Origin: Lytechinus pictus
Lineage: Eukaryota; Echinodermata; Echinoidea; Temnopleuroida; Toxopneustidae
NCBI RefSeq assembly: GCF_037042905.1
Contig: NC_087254.1
Location: forward strand, 21,415,103-21,479,102
Direction: 5' to 3'
Length of the DNA stretch: 64,000 nt
Below are positions 33,819-45,462 of this stretch, piece by piece. The position numbers and the translations under genes are program-made. The notes under the pieces are model-generated. The model saw only the letters and a program-made list of their open reading frames with translations, was not told the DNA's origin and made no database searches. How positions within the stretch are numbered: the stretch's first letter is position 1; every line of letters starts with the position of its first letter.

Positions 33819-35135
33819 TATTTAAAAAAAATGTTAAAATTTTTGATTGCTCAGTTTTTATTAAAAAGATTTGCCCCCTACGCCATTGTCAGTGTCAGGC
33901 CCCCTCTAAATTTTTGGCACATTACGCCAAGTACTGTTCATGATCATGATGTCGCAAAATCATGTGGGGTCACCTATAGCAGATCCAGGGAAAGGGGGTC
34001 AATTGGTACGACTGCCTCCCTCCCCCCCCCCCTATTTTATTTCAAATTTTTAAGGGAGAAATTAAAGCCACCATTCAGAGTTGTCAAAATTTTTGGATCG
34101 CAGCACTGCACTGTAGGCCCTAGTGCCAATTCGCGCCCTGTACTGTAGTACTGTACTAAGTAAAGACACAGGCTCTAGATCTGCACCTGGTACAAGAGAG
34201 TCTATGCGCCAACCATTAATCTAGCTCTACAGCTACGCACCTTTTTTAAGGGCCTACGTAATACTAATAATAGAACATGTACCTCACTCAGCCTCAGGGG
34301 CTTCACGGTGGAGACCTCAAACTGACTGACTGAAGTCTCAACAGTGACGGTGGTCCAAAGTTTGCAACTTTGGCTTTGCATTCAATTCAATTCTAACATG
34401 AAAAATTGATTTGAACATGAAATTTTTATTTAATGATACTAATCATAATGTAGAATGTGTGATCATAGCAAGAGAAATACGATAAATCGATAAATAAGCT
34501 TTCCAAACGTGTCGATGCAGTTGGTGGTTTCAGCTGTTGGCGCACCAAGTGCGACCAGCGCGGTCACATCACCATGCCGAAGCTCCGGCGGCAATAGACA
34601 TGGCCGAGACGCAGACCCCGCAGGCGCTTGCGACACAAAAATGGAACGATTCAAACGTGTTAAAAAATCGTGAATCTCACTTTCACGGTGCGAGCACGGA
34701 TTCAAAACAATACACATATATTTTTGCAACTAATTAATCGACCTATAATGATAAAAATAGCAAATATCAACACATTTCATTTAAAAAATATCAAGCTTAC
34801 CGTTCTATGGAGTCTCCATGATTTTTTCAGCAGCCGCAGATACCGATCGCGATATCGGGGTTCATCCTCGTTCAAGTTTATTCAGTCTTAAAAAACTCTG
34901 GCAACTTAAAAAACTCTGGCAAAAGTTTGCCAGAGTTTTTTTGCCATGAAATTTTGACCGAATTTGAAACTCTGGCAAAAAACTAAGGTTTTTGCCATAT
35001 AAAAACTATGGCAAAAATAAGTCTGGCAAAAGTTTTATGCAACGGGGCCCTGAGGTGAGGAAAATTTCTACAACGCTCTGCTTCAGTTGAAACATCGAGC
35101 ACTTCCCTGAACTTGATACATCCCAATTTAATTTG

Positions 35136-35169
<34 letters not shown>

Positions 35170-35222
35170 CATATAGTGTGTGAAAGAAATGGATGAAGAG
35201 AACAATGGTAGGCGTAGGTTAA

Positions 35223-36088
35223 AGACCCTGACCGGTGTAAAAACAGTCATATATCAAAATAAAGGTAATGATTCATACAATACGAATATACCAAAAATAT
35301 TACATATATCTCCTTCCATTTCTGACAAATATTAAATAAAAATCAAAGAAACTGCTCCTCCAAAGTACGCTTCGATTGAGCACCCCCACGTCGCCTGGAA
35401 ATGATGACGTCACGTTGTGTCAGGAGGGTTGTGATTCCATAGGTTTGTGTACAAAAGCATTGGGTATTTTCTTCCATTTCCATGTTATGAATCCAGTTTT
35501 TTTTTTCGTTTTCAGATGAAAATGGCACTCAAAATTATTCACTGTTCAAATTGTTGTAAACCTACAACTATTCACTACCTTTTTTGTGATTTCTTTGTTT
35601 GGCTCTTATTGGGCCTAAATTGCTATGTCAGGAAAAGTTGTTATACATAATCTAAATGCAGATAGAATTGAAATCTGCGCCAAATAAGCAGGAAATAAAA
35701 TATGGCAAAAACTAGTTCAAAACTGTAGATTTCATAAATTCAAGCTTGTGGGTAAAAATATATGTGATATCCCTCTGTGATAGAAGTGAAGAGAATGAAA
35801 TGCGTTATCTGGAAAGCAAAAAATCACCCAGTTTTTCTGTGTACAAACCTATGGAATCACGACGCTTCTTACACAACGTGACGTCACGGTCTCGAGGCAG
35901 GTGAAAAGCACAATAAAGCCTATTTTCTAAGCGGGGTTCGAAGCCCGATAATTGGAATATTCACAAGCAAAATACTCAGCTGGGAAGCGGTGAAAATGCA
36001 TAAAGCATACCTTGCTGTATTTAATAGCTTATAAGCTTTCGATTGGTATATAATTTATCAATTTCATTTTCGGGTCCGGTCTGGATCT
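35223..36088. mobile_element. TTAA-targeting foldback element inside a tRNA-repeat tail
   Basis: TTAA occurs at 35219-35222 and at 36089-36092. The ends AGACCCTGACCGG and CCGGTCTGGATCT are inverted. Internal arms with GATGACGTCACGTTGTGT and ACACAACGTGACGTCAC form a foldback. The undisturbed tail in the tandem copies reads TAGCTTAAATCAAGG with a single TTAA, which is the empty site. The target is TTAA, or TA within it. Confidence 0.75.
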
Positions 36089-36383
36089 TTAAATCAAGGT
36101 TCCCCAGAGCTATCTACCCTTTTTGGAAAAATTGGTGATGCCGAAAAAATGTCTCTGCCGGGAATCGAACCCGGGCCCCCAGCTTGGAACGCCGGTGCCT
36201 TAACCACTAGACCACAGAGACGGGTTAGTGGCTAGCGCGACCCCGATCCAATTGACCGTCAGATAGACAGATTTTCGACACCATACCAATTATAATTTCC
36301 TTTGTCGGGTGAAGGTGGGTTTTGAACAATGACAAGCCGCCATGCCTCAGCTGGATCAAAGCTATTGCTTTGATACAGTACAC

Positions 36384-36419
<36 letters not shown>

Positions 36420-36550
36420 GTGTAAAGTTATACATGTACAACAGCTTTGGCAACTCATTTTTTTAAATATTGTAAAGAAATGGATGAAGAGAACAATGGT
36501 AGGCGTAGCTTAAATCAAGGTTCCCCAGAGCTATCTACCCTTTGGTAGAT
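36089..36550 (-). repeat. Inverted, diverged copy of the 405-bp tRNA-repeat unit
   Basis: Read on the minus strand, this contains the tRNA-like gene at 36150-36221 and the CGGCAT-CACCAATTTTTCC tail. It also includes the upstream part of a unit, interrupted by a (TA)n tract at 36388-36416. The tail continues across the TTAA-targeting insertion to about 35180. Confidence 0.75.
36150..36221 (-). tRNA. tRNA-like gene, anticodon UCC (glycine type)
   Basis: This is the same 72-base cloverleaf as the tandem copies. The anticodon loop is GTTCCAA, so positions 34-36 read UCC, the glycine anticodon. A and B boxes and the T run after the 3' end are intact. It is the likely ancestral form of the UCA copies. 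Confidence 0.6.
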
Positions 36551-36552
36551 AG

Positions 36553-36585
<33 letters not shown>
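36553..36585. repeat. (TA)n microsatellite
   Basis: This is a TA tract after a partial duplicate of the GGTAGATAGCT end of the tRNA-repeat tail. Confidence 0.9.
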
Positions 36586-36592
<7 letters not shown>

Positions 36593-37099
36593 TGATGATA
36601 AGTTTACTTCTACCAATCGCTGTTGAGTTGTGAATATTAAACATAATGAGATGAGGCGAGGCCAACTCAACAGATGACGCAGGACACCATTATTTGCTTT
36701 AGCTTTCGTCTTTTAATTGAGACTTCGTCAGAAGCGTCTGAAAAATATAAGGAGATACAACATCCAAGTTTGTTTTGCACATCAATGAATTATCACCAAG
36801 TTGAATATATTCCATAATGACAAATTAATGAATGAACAGATAAATCAATTAATGAATAATAAATAATTAATTCAATTAAAATAATAATGATATAAATGAA
36901 AAAGACATACCTGTAATTACAGACTATTGTGATAGTTAAGTATGACCGTATCCTATCTCGTTCTTTAGGAAAGTGGCAAAAATTGCAAAAAGAAAACATT
37001 GGTTGCTGGTTAGTGAAAGCGCAAAGCGCAAAGCGCATTGGTAATGCGCATAAAATTTATGTCACAATGAGTATGAATATGAGTATGAATATATATATA

Positions 37100-39880
37100 T
37101 ATATATATAAGGGGAAAAATTACAGCAAACGTGTAACAAGAGCATGTGCATGTCAAGGTAGGTAGATGAAGATATAAGTGGGATAGATGGGGAAAGGAAA
37201 TCTCAGGTAGGATCTGAATAGGAATATGAAGGGATGTTTTGTTCAAAATGAAGTCAATGTAACAAAGCAAGGGTAGAGGGTCCAAAGAACAATGCATTTA
37301 CACAGAAAGAGAAAGACCCTCATTGGCAAATGATGTATTTTAACTTATACCAAAGATTATATGTTTCATATAGTACAGTTCAAAGTTTGTACTGCGTGTA
37401 GCACAAAAAAATGTTAAATGACACTCTAGGTGGGTATGATATTGAATTTACAACATTATATTTTCTATATGTTTACAATAGTAAACAATTTTCTACAGCT
37501 TGATTAAATTTTATGTGATATGGTCCAATTATCACAAGGATATGAACATTTTAAACCTCTCCATCCAAGTTTAGGACAAGAATTGTCCGTCGAGCTCTCC
37601 TTAAAGCAGACATCCGAACAATTGTATCGATTGAAGCATTAAAAAAGTATTTAAAATCCTTTGTTTTCTTCTTACTTTTGTTTAATATGTTAATGTAATT
37701 TGATATGACCATACACACCCACACAATCAAACATTCTTTGTAATCCCTCCATCCCTCTGCGCCTCGGAATAGTTTATTAGATAGATGGCGCATAATGAAT
37801 GCTGTGTTTATTATTATTATTATTATTAATATTACATGCCTGCGCCTTCTCGGGCATCAATTTGAAATCAGATCAACTAGCCATAATTTAGTACAGAAAA
37901 ATGGTGTATCAAAAAATAACATGCTTATGAAAAGAATAAACAAAATTAATTTAGATATATACTTAAACTATACCAATATTTTTTTACTGAGAAGATTGCC
38001 AAGTCAGATTATTGTCATTATATATTTAAGAAATTATGTTCATTCAACAGCCTCTAATGAGATGTGATTAAGTAATGACAACATATATTTTGTTTACTTT
38101 GAAATAACATAAATTATATTCTTACCTTGTAATCACATCTTCGTAAAGGGGTTGAATATAATTTTCCAACATTTCCTCCTTATTCAAGGTTGAGAAAATT
38201 GGTGAGGACTTTGTACAAGAACTAAAGAAATTAGAACCACTAAATCTTGTATGCACTGGTATGTAGTCAACCTTTGTGTTAATTATATTTGGGGGTTCAA
38301 ATAGTACTATTCAGGAGGACCATCGTGGGCCAGCAATGGTTTTCATGTAACTTGATGAACTGAAAATGTGCCTGGAAAATCGCAATTAATCTTATTACTT
38401 TTTCTTTAACCTCCATTAAAAAAAAATGTTTTCGATTGATCTCTGTATCATGAATTGTTAAAAACTTTATTAAGGACTAATTCTCATATTGAACTATCAG
38501 ATGCAATTTTGTGGCATGCTCAACCTTAACACATACCATGCATACGATAGTCAAACATACTATCCAACATTTCCATTACATCTCTATATTCGATTAAAGA
38601 TTATTTCTTAATATGTATTCATAATTTATTTTTTACCAAGTCAGAACTTATAAACAATATCTATTTCAGTCTTCAAAGTAGGTCTAGTTCTGCTAGTTAA
38701 TATTTGACCCTGGTCAAGAGAACACTGACAACATCAACAAAGAAAATGAAAGCAATATTCATTCGACATCAAAGAGTTTTTATGAAACGTTTGAAATCAC
38801 TTTTGGTTAAACGATTGAAAAATATTATCACATTTATAGATCAGTTCGTAGTTACCTCATGTACAATGTGACCTGTCATTTATTTCATTATGATAGACAG
38901 ATTTCAAAGCAAGATATTACGTAAGCATGCCTTACATAGCAAGATTAAGAAATTGAATAGACCAGGTGACTAGAATAGCACATCAATAAACACTATGAAC
39001 AAGGTATTTGTTGCATTTCTACTTTTGAATGCATATTATAGCATGTTGTCAAACTGAGAAATTCCAGTCGTTCGTGGACGCGTTGTTGTATTTGTGGATG
39101 TAAATGAAAAACACAATTCAAAAGAATATATGAATAATAAAGACATCAAAGTAGGTGATTATCTCATTAAGTTTTAAACCACTATGTCACTTTACTACCA
39201 ATGACCTTCCTCTGATCATGCGCAGCGTGGAACCACGAACTGGCTTATTGAGACTGAACAGAGGCTAGATGTTTTTTCTTTGTTATCTAGTCATGACTAT
39301 GAAATGTGAATGAAAGGTTATAGCATCGGTTTACGAAGACAATATTCATACAAATACCTTGTTTAATGAAATAAAAGAGAAAAACAGAGAATTACAGTGA
39401 AATTGCGCAAAGATTATGATAGATTTTCATATAAAATTTGTCAAATTCTATTTGCCTAATGTTTGTAGTGATTGTATGTGTTGGAACATACCTATAAGGG
39501 TCGCTGCCCTATTTTCTACACACAGGGACATAAAGTCAGGTTAAATATGTTCATATTCGGGCTTTCGCCGTATTTTTTGGAGAAATTGAAAACAAAACAT
39601 TTTTGGAAAGGTTATTGCATGAGGATTCAGAATAATAATGTTTCCATTTGCACCGTGACCTATATGGCCGCCATCTTGGATTTTTCAAAATGGCCGCCAA
39701 AAATAGGGTTTTCGACAATATCTCAGCTTCCAAGTAACCTAGAATCATGATTTTGACACCTAAACCACCATTTCTGAGGTCAAGGAATCTATTGTTAACA
39801 ATATAATCAATTTCAATAAAGGAATAAAATAATTTTTATGATATTTTCTGTCCTTTTCTACGTATTTCCAGACTCGAACT
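37100..39880. other. Intergenic, little recognised
   Basis: This is AT-rich sequence with no convincing coding exon. The only notable item is at 39660-39705, where GCCGCCATCTTGGATTTTT is followed by AAAATGGCCGCCA. These are two opposed ATGGCGGC-type words (YY1-like) in a small foldback. Confidence 0.45.
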
Positions 39881-41780
39881 CATATTAAAGTCCAAATTAA
39901 GTATTCCAAGTTAAGCAACCTGAATATACCTTTCAATAAGGGAGATGTTAAACCAGTGTGTCATACATGCTTTTTCTAATCATTTATCATGTATTTCATG
40001 TTACGTGATCAAGGTCAAAAGTCACTTAGGTCACTGAACTTTGACCTTGTTTGGGTAAATCTTAACCAAGGTTAAATATTTTGAAAGGTCATAATAACCT
40101 TAGAGAGGACATGGGTAAGAAAGTACCATAGATCATCTTGCATGAGTTTCAAGTCACATGATCAAGGTCAAGAGTCAGTTAGGGTTAATGCACTTTGACC
40201 ATGCTGTGATTTCTCTACCCAAAATTTAAGCATTGCTAAGAATTTGATTTTTCAAGCTAGGCCTAATTTTTGCAAGTCCCTATTCTATAAAACTCCCATA
40301 TAATGTTCATCAAGTACCAGCAAATGGACAAATGACTTTCAGTTCTCCATGTGAACGTCAGTGGTCAATGGGGGTCAACATTGAAGAAATTAAAACGAGA
40401 TTAGATTAGATTGTAGATTTCCAACAAGTTTGAATTTATCAATCAGTATTGAGTTAAAGATGTATATAACGATTAACAGGTATCTGTAATTCAATTACTA
40501 TGATTTCAGGTTACTGGGTCAAGGTCAAGGGTCATTTCAGATCTATTAATATGGATAAGAACGTATATTTTGCTCATAATCTTTAAATATTTCATCACAG
40601 TAAATGAAACTTTTATAAGATATTTTTGGATCACAAATGTTATCAAATGAAAGGAAAATTTTCAGTCAAGGTAAAAGGTCACTTGAGGTCAATGAACTTT
40701 GGATGTAAGAAAAAATCATTAATCTTACATGAATGGTTTTTTGTTTTTTAAGTCAGCACTGGTGCTATATTGAGTTATTTAGTGCAGGTGATGCTGCCAG
40801 CAGTGTTCCACTTTGTTTAAGTTGAAAACAATATTCCCCAAAATAACATTTGACCTCCTACTGACCTGAAATTTCATTCATCAATTTACTTGATAACTTT
40901 TTTTCATGAAATATGTCCTTCCACTTTCAAAGTTATGTTAACACTTTAAAACCTCACATTGGTTAAGACTTTAATGTTGATACCACGAACATGGTCAAAG
41001 TTCATTAACCCTTAATGATCTTTGGCCTTGAGCATGGGACAGCCTGAAACTCATAGAAGTAGATCAGTGATACTTCATTACCCATAACATGTTGTGGTAT
41101 CAACATTTCAATCTTAACCAAGGATTATTTTTTTGAAATGTCATCACAACTCTGAAAGTACAAGGATATATTTCATGAATATTACATATAATAGTTATCA
41201 AGTGGGCATGTCACCAAATCGACTGGCTCGTCTGGTCACTTAGATTACTTAGAGACCATCAATGGTCATTTGGTGTCAATAAATTGTTGTCAACTTACTA
41301 AGTTAAATTTTGACAGATCGCCTGACCTAGAAAAGAACTACCCTACTTGTAAGATTAATATTTATTTTCTTTTAAGAAAAGAGATAACCAGATTTATTTG
41401 ATAATAAAGTTTATTAACTTCAAATTACATTTGACCTTGACTTAAAACATTCTTTTCATTTCATATCATTTGTGATATCAAATATATCGGTTGATGCAAA
41501 CAGGTTTCATTTATTGTTATTAAGTATTTTTTCAGGTTATTAACAAAATATTAATTCTTATCCCAGTTAATTGATGTGACATGACCTTTGACCTTGTACC
41601 AGTAAAATGAAATTATTCTCGTCTTTTCCCATCTCATTTCTGATATCTTATATCCGTTATATGCATGTTTATCCTGACTAATAATTTCAAAAATTGGTCT
41701 AAAAAAAATCCTACCCTTTTTAAACATATTTTAATTGAGTTGACCCCCAATTAACCTTTGACCTTCGCTTAGTAACCCGC
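39880..41780. repeat. Degenerate repeat rich in AGGTCA / TGACCT words
   Basis: Degenerate units of the form GATCAAGGTCAAAAGTCACTT-type and TGAACTTTGACC recur near 40010, 40160, 40510, 40670, 40990, 41430, 41580 and 41755. Several are direct repeats of nuclear-receptor half-sites with one-base spacing (TGACCTTTGACCT at 41582). It is probably an old dispersed repeat; any receptor binding is untested. Confidence 0.5.
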
Positions 41781-42119
41781 AAGTCATTCATCGATTTACT
41801 GATTAGGAATCAAATGCATGTCACCGGAATCAGAAACCCCCGTTTTACCGACTGAGCTATCGGGCCTCTTTTGAGACATGAAAGATTTTTTTTTTCCAAG
41901 TCTTCACCTCACCCTATTTTATTCACTCTTCTGTCTCCTCTTATTTTTCTCATTTTTTCTCCTCTCTTTCCCCGTTTTTCGGGGGGAGCCAGGCCTTTCC
42001 CTGGATCCGCCTTTGCCCTGTCGGCGGATGGTAAATGGTTTTTTTTTTCTCTCGCGAGCTGATCTGAACCACAAATCAGGAGTAGTACTGCAACAAGTCG
42101 GCAATGATACATAGAGTCA

Positions 42120-42615
42120 CCGTAGAGGTCTAGTGCCAGTAGACCATTATGGTTATAAGATGAAATTAATATGCCTATTGGACTAAATGATGATTGGACG
42201 AGATGGTGATTGGACCTATTGGTGATTGGACCCATGGCAACGATACCAAATGGTTGTTAGCCGAAATGGGTTTAGACAAAGTGATAGCGAACCAACTGAA
42301 GTCAGACCAAATGGAACATGGACGAAATGAGAGTAGTCCAAGTGGTTATTAGACCAATTGGCTATTAGACCAAAAGGTAATAGACGTGGTGATATTGGAC
42401 AAAGTGGATATTGGACCAATTGAAAAAAAAATACAATAAGACTAAATGGTAATAAACAAAACAGCTAGTAGACCAACTGGCTATTAGACGAGATGGTAAT
42501 TAGACGAACTGGTTATTGGACTATGTTGATAGTTGTTGACTAACTAATGGTAGACGAAATAATATCAGACCATGCGATAGTGGGAAAAGGCAGTAGACGA
42601 AATGGCAATAAACCG
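42120..42615. repeat. ATTAGACCAA minisatellite block 2
   Basis: Roughly 18-bp units of the form ATTAGACCAANTGG and ATTGGACNAANTGG run for about 500 bases. The block and its right flank reappear inverted at 62430-63126. Confidence 0.7.
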
Positions 42616-42714
42616 AGAAATATCCATACAAAGAGTAATCCTGATTTCCAAATCTCTTTCTCTTGTCTCAAAATACTTAGTGAAAGCATATTTTATATCT
42701 TATCTGTAGCTCGA

Positions 42715-44075
42715 GTCCTGAAGAAAATACCGCTGCGACATTATGCGTTGCGACATGTGACATTATGCGTTGACACTTTGCTGCGACATTATGAGTTGCG
42801 ACATGTGACGTTATGCGTTAAGCCCCTTTCACAATTGACGTACGACCACTTGCGACCTTTTGGTCGTGCGACAGGCTGCAACAGGCATCAATCGCCAGTC
42901 ATCTCATAATATCGCACAGAGGCTTTCACAGTTGCAACAGCTGTCGTACAACAAAAACAACCAGTAGAACCCGTTGCACGAGGAAGTCGCTTATGATCCT
43001 ATTGTGCTCGTGCGATCACATGCGAGTGTTGCACGAGGGATTGCGAGGGGAACGGTCGCACACAACGGTAGTGCAATGTTGTAAGCCGTCGCGATCGGTC
43101 TTGCAACAGTCTTATGGCCCATCATATTATCGCACCCAGTCGCAAGACAGGTCTCTGTACATGTAGGTCGCTAGCACATGTGCAAGTGTTGTACGACATC
43201 CAGTCGAGTAAATGCGACTACTTAGTTGTGCCACCTCTCGCACCAAGTCGTGCAACGTTGAACAACACTCCCACGATGATCGCCCGACCGATGGTACGAC
43301 CCCGGATACGAGCTGATGCGAGTGAATCGGTCGTATTTGATCGCGTTCGGATTTTGAACATGTTCAAAGTTCAGATGTGACCAGTCACGACCACCTCGAG
43401 TTCGTGCAACCGTATACAACGACTGCGAGTGCTCGCAAGTCACCAAGAGATCGATCGTGCAACAGCAGGAAAAAACTGTTGCAGGCGGTCGTAAACTGGT
43501 CGGATGTCAATTGTGAAAGGGGCTGTACGGTCGCATACATGCGAATGCAACGGTAGTGGAATGTTGTAAGCCGTAATTTCGATCGGTCTTGCAACAGTCT
43601 TATATTATGGCAACCAGTCGCAAGACTGGTCTCTGTAGGTATCTAGCGCATGTGCAAGTGTTGTACGACCTCCAGTCGACTAAATGCGACTATACGTAGT
43701 TGTGTCACCTCTCGCACCAAGTCGTACAACGTTGAACAACACTCACACGATGATCGCCCGACCGATGGTACGACCTGATGCGAGTAAATCAATCGTATTT
43801 GATCGCGTTTGGATTTTGAACATGTTCAAATTCAGATGCGACCAGTCACGACCACCTCCGACCACCTCAAATTCGTGCGTTCGTCTACAACCACTGCGAG
43901 TGCTCGCAAGACACCAAGAGATCGATCGTGCAACAACAAGAAAAAACTGTTGCAGGCGGTCGTAAACAGGTCGTACGTCAATTGTGAAAGGGGCTTTAGA
44001 AAAACTACGACATTATGCGTTGCTGCGACATTATGCGTTGGTGCGACATTATCGGTTGTAACAGGCCCCACCTTC
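42715..44075. repeat. GCGACATTATGCGTTG short tandem repeat, split by a MITE
   Basis: A 16-17-bp word GCGACATTATGCGTTG recurs before 42820 and after 43998, ending in GGTTGTAACAGGCCCC. The same array, inverted and uninterrupted, lies at 62430-62660. Confidence 0.75.
42821..43995. mobile_element. Harbinger-like MITE with TTA target duplication
   Basis: AGCCCCTTTCACAATTGACG at 42821 is mirrored by CGTCAATTGTGAAAGGGGCT ending at 43995. TTA flanks both ends (42818-42820 and 43996-43998). A 3-bp TTA/TAA target is the hallmark of PIF/Harbinger elements. The interior consists of two similar halves, with GTCAATTGTGAAAGGGGCTG again near 43507, so an end is repeated inside. There is no transposase. The related locus at 62572-62574 preserves the unoccupied TTA. 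Confidence 0.85.
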
Positions 44076-44099
44076 CACACCTCGCGCAAATCGGACTCT

Positions 44100-45001
44100 A
44101 AAGTACTATATAGTACACATATAGTGTCGGGGCAAAAAGGACATCCTTGAGAAAACATTTTGATTTTGTTTTATCATCCCCGCATATTTGACCCTAAACA
44201 CGTATATTTTCCCGAGCGAAATAGATACCCTTTTTTCAATATTTTTGTGTTTTTGACACCCTTATCACGTTACGTATGTAACGTGCCCTATCTTGAAAAA
44301 GACATCCTTTTTACGTGTTTTTTTGGTCGCGCATGGTATCCACTCGTCAATGTAAGTGCCCCCCCCCCCCGGGATCGAGATATGCATCGTGTTCGATCAT
44401 GATTACACCCCACCCCTGAAATGCCGGCACATCACGTTATAACTGCACATTTTGGTAACAAAAAAAATCCTGTCAGGGATAGGTGCACTATCGGCACAAA
44501 TGTTACAAATTTCTTTAACCAAAATGTGCCTTAACATATCGTTAAAACACATTTAAGTAAATTGCACATTTTGGTAATTTATCAAAATGTGAAGTAACAG
44601 GGACAATCTTAGGTATTTTTCAAAATCCTCGCACATGGATGAACTCACATTTGTAGACGATCCCCCTTTGCACACTTAATGCATGAGTCGCTCTGCCTTT
44701 GAAATCTGTCTTCGCAATCTACTCGACACAGTCTCTGCACATAATGGGCGTCCCCTGAATTACTCTGGCCATGCACGGATGCTCTTCTACAAAAGAAACA
44801 AAAACAACATACAAGTTCCTTTTGTTATTGAAAGGTGACACGTGGATTTCGAAGCGAACACGCCCTACATTCAACCGCAGTTTTTCTACTAATCTTACGA
44901 AGGGTATACTAGTCGAAATAGATAGAGATTTGTCTCCTGAATGAGTTGTTATTTTTGACGTTGATGTGAATGCGCTGGGACCCTCTCCCTCTACACTGAA
45001 A
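44100..45001. other. Upstream region of the secreted-protein gene
   Basis: This holds a C run near 44360, repeats of GCACATTTTGGTAA near 44450-44590, and otherwise plain sequence leading to the start codon at 45002. I cannot place a promoter or a transcription start. Confidence 0.4.
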
Positions 45002-45094
45002 ATGGCGCGAATGATATATTTTGCTTTTCTCGTGATCGTCTGCGCAGTGTCGGTGTCTTCATCACCAGCAGAACTAGAGCTGACCAAAGAGAAG
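45002..45094 (+). CDS. Secreted small protein, exon 1 (signal peptide)
   Basis: The ATG at 45002 opens a classic signal peptide. MARM is followed by the hydrophobic core IYFAFLVIVCAVSV and a likely cleavage near VSSS-PAE. The exon probably ends at GAGAAG/GTAGGG (45094), phase 0. A second donor, AATCG/GTAGGC after 45169, is also phase 0 and would add 25 residues containing SETGWKSLQPGNNRM, so alternative splicing is possible. Joined to the two downstream exons it gives about 147 residues: a signal peptide and a charged helical chain without cysteines. I do not recognise the family. The split is supported by matching phases; transcript evidence is lacking. Confidence 0.55.
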
Positions 45095-45462
45095 GTAGGG
45101 TACCAGTCCGAGACAGGTTGGAAATCACTTCAGCCAGGCAATAACCGTATGGGTCTATCCCCGCAATCGGTAGGCCATATAAGTTTTCATTTTTGCTTTG
45201 CTCTGTTTGTATGCAACTGTACTGGCGTAAGTTATGGTCATGGGCCTGGGGCAATGGACTACAAAAAAACTTCACTACCTAGAAAAAGGGGGAAAAAAGA
45301 AAAGAAAGGGAAAAGGAAATAGGGTTGAAAGTAGTATATCTATTTCTGAATATTATGTCAAATATATTAAAGTTGTGTAAAAAGGTACTTTTGTTCCATA
45401 CGCCATTTTCTGGCACCTCTAAATTTTTGACTCATTACGCTATTACGCTATGTGCAACTTAC

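Larger units (their letters stand above)
27175..34885. other. Interior of the 8.1-kb interval
   Basis: Apart from the three minus-strand fragments, this is AT-rich sequence with homopolymer runs (G near 28790, C near 31210, T near 33790). It also holds a roughly 180-base repeat near 28980-29470 (CAGACGTCTCTTTCTTAATACTTT-type units, about three). GCAGATCCAGG and CACTGGCGTACA words seen in other elements also occur. A CpG-rich block at 34510-34640 might be a promoter or 5' end. No intact transposase is seen. Confidence 0.4.
26945..35052. mobile_element. 8.1-kb interval bounded by CAGGGCCCCGTTGCAT terminal repeats
   Basis: CAGGGCCCCGTTGCATAAAA at 26945 is mirrored exactly by TTTTATGCAACGGGGCCCTG ending at 35052. 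Inside each end lie several copies of a short subterminal word (TTTGCCGGAGTTTTT at the left, TTGCCAGAGTTTTT at the right). This is the architecture of a DNA transposon. No target duplication is evident, so the flanks may be altered or the two ends may be separate insertions. Coding scraps on the minus strand are listed separately. Confidence 0.55.

Noticed and set aside
33714-34148. 144-residue frame in the 8.1-kb interval
   Set aside because: It depends on a poly-T run giving phenylalanines and on repeat words; no domain is visible.
42547-44158. Several frames of 70-120 residues on both strands
   Set aside because: They fall in the GCGACATTATGCGTTG array and in the non-coding Harbinger-like MITE.
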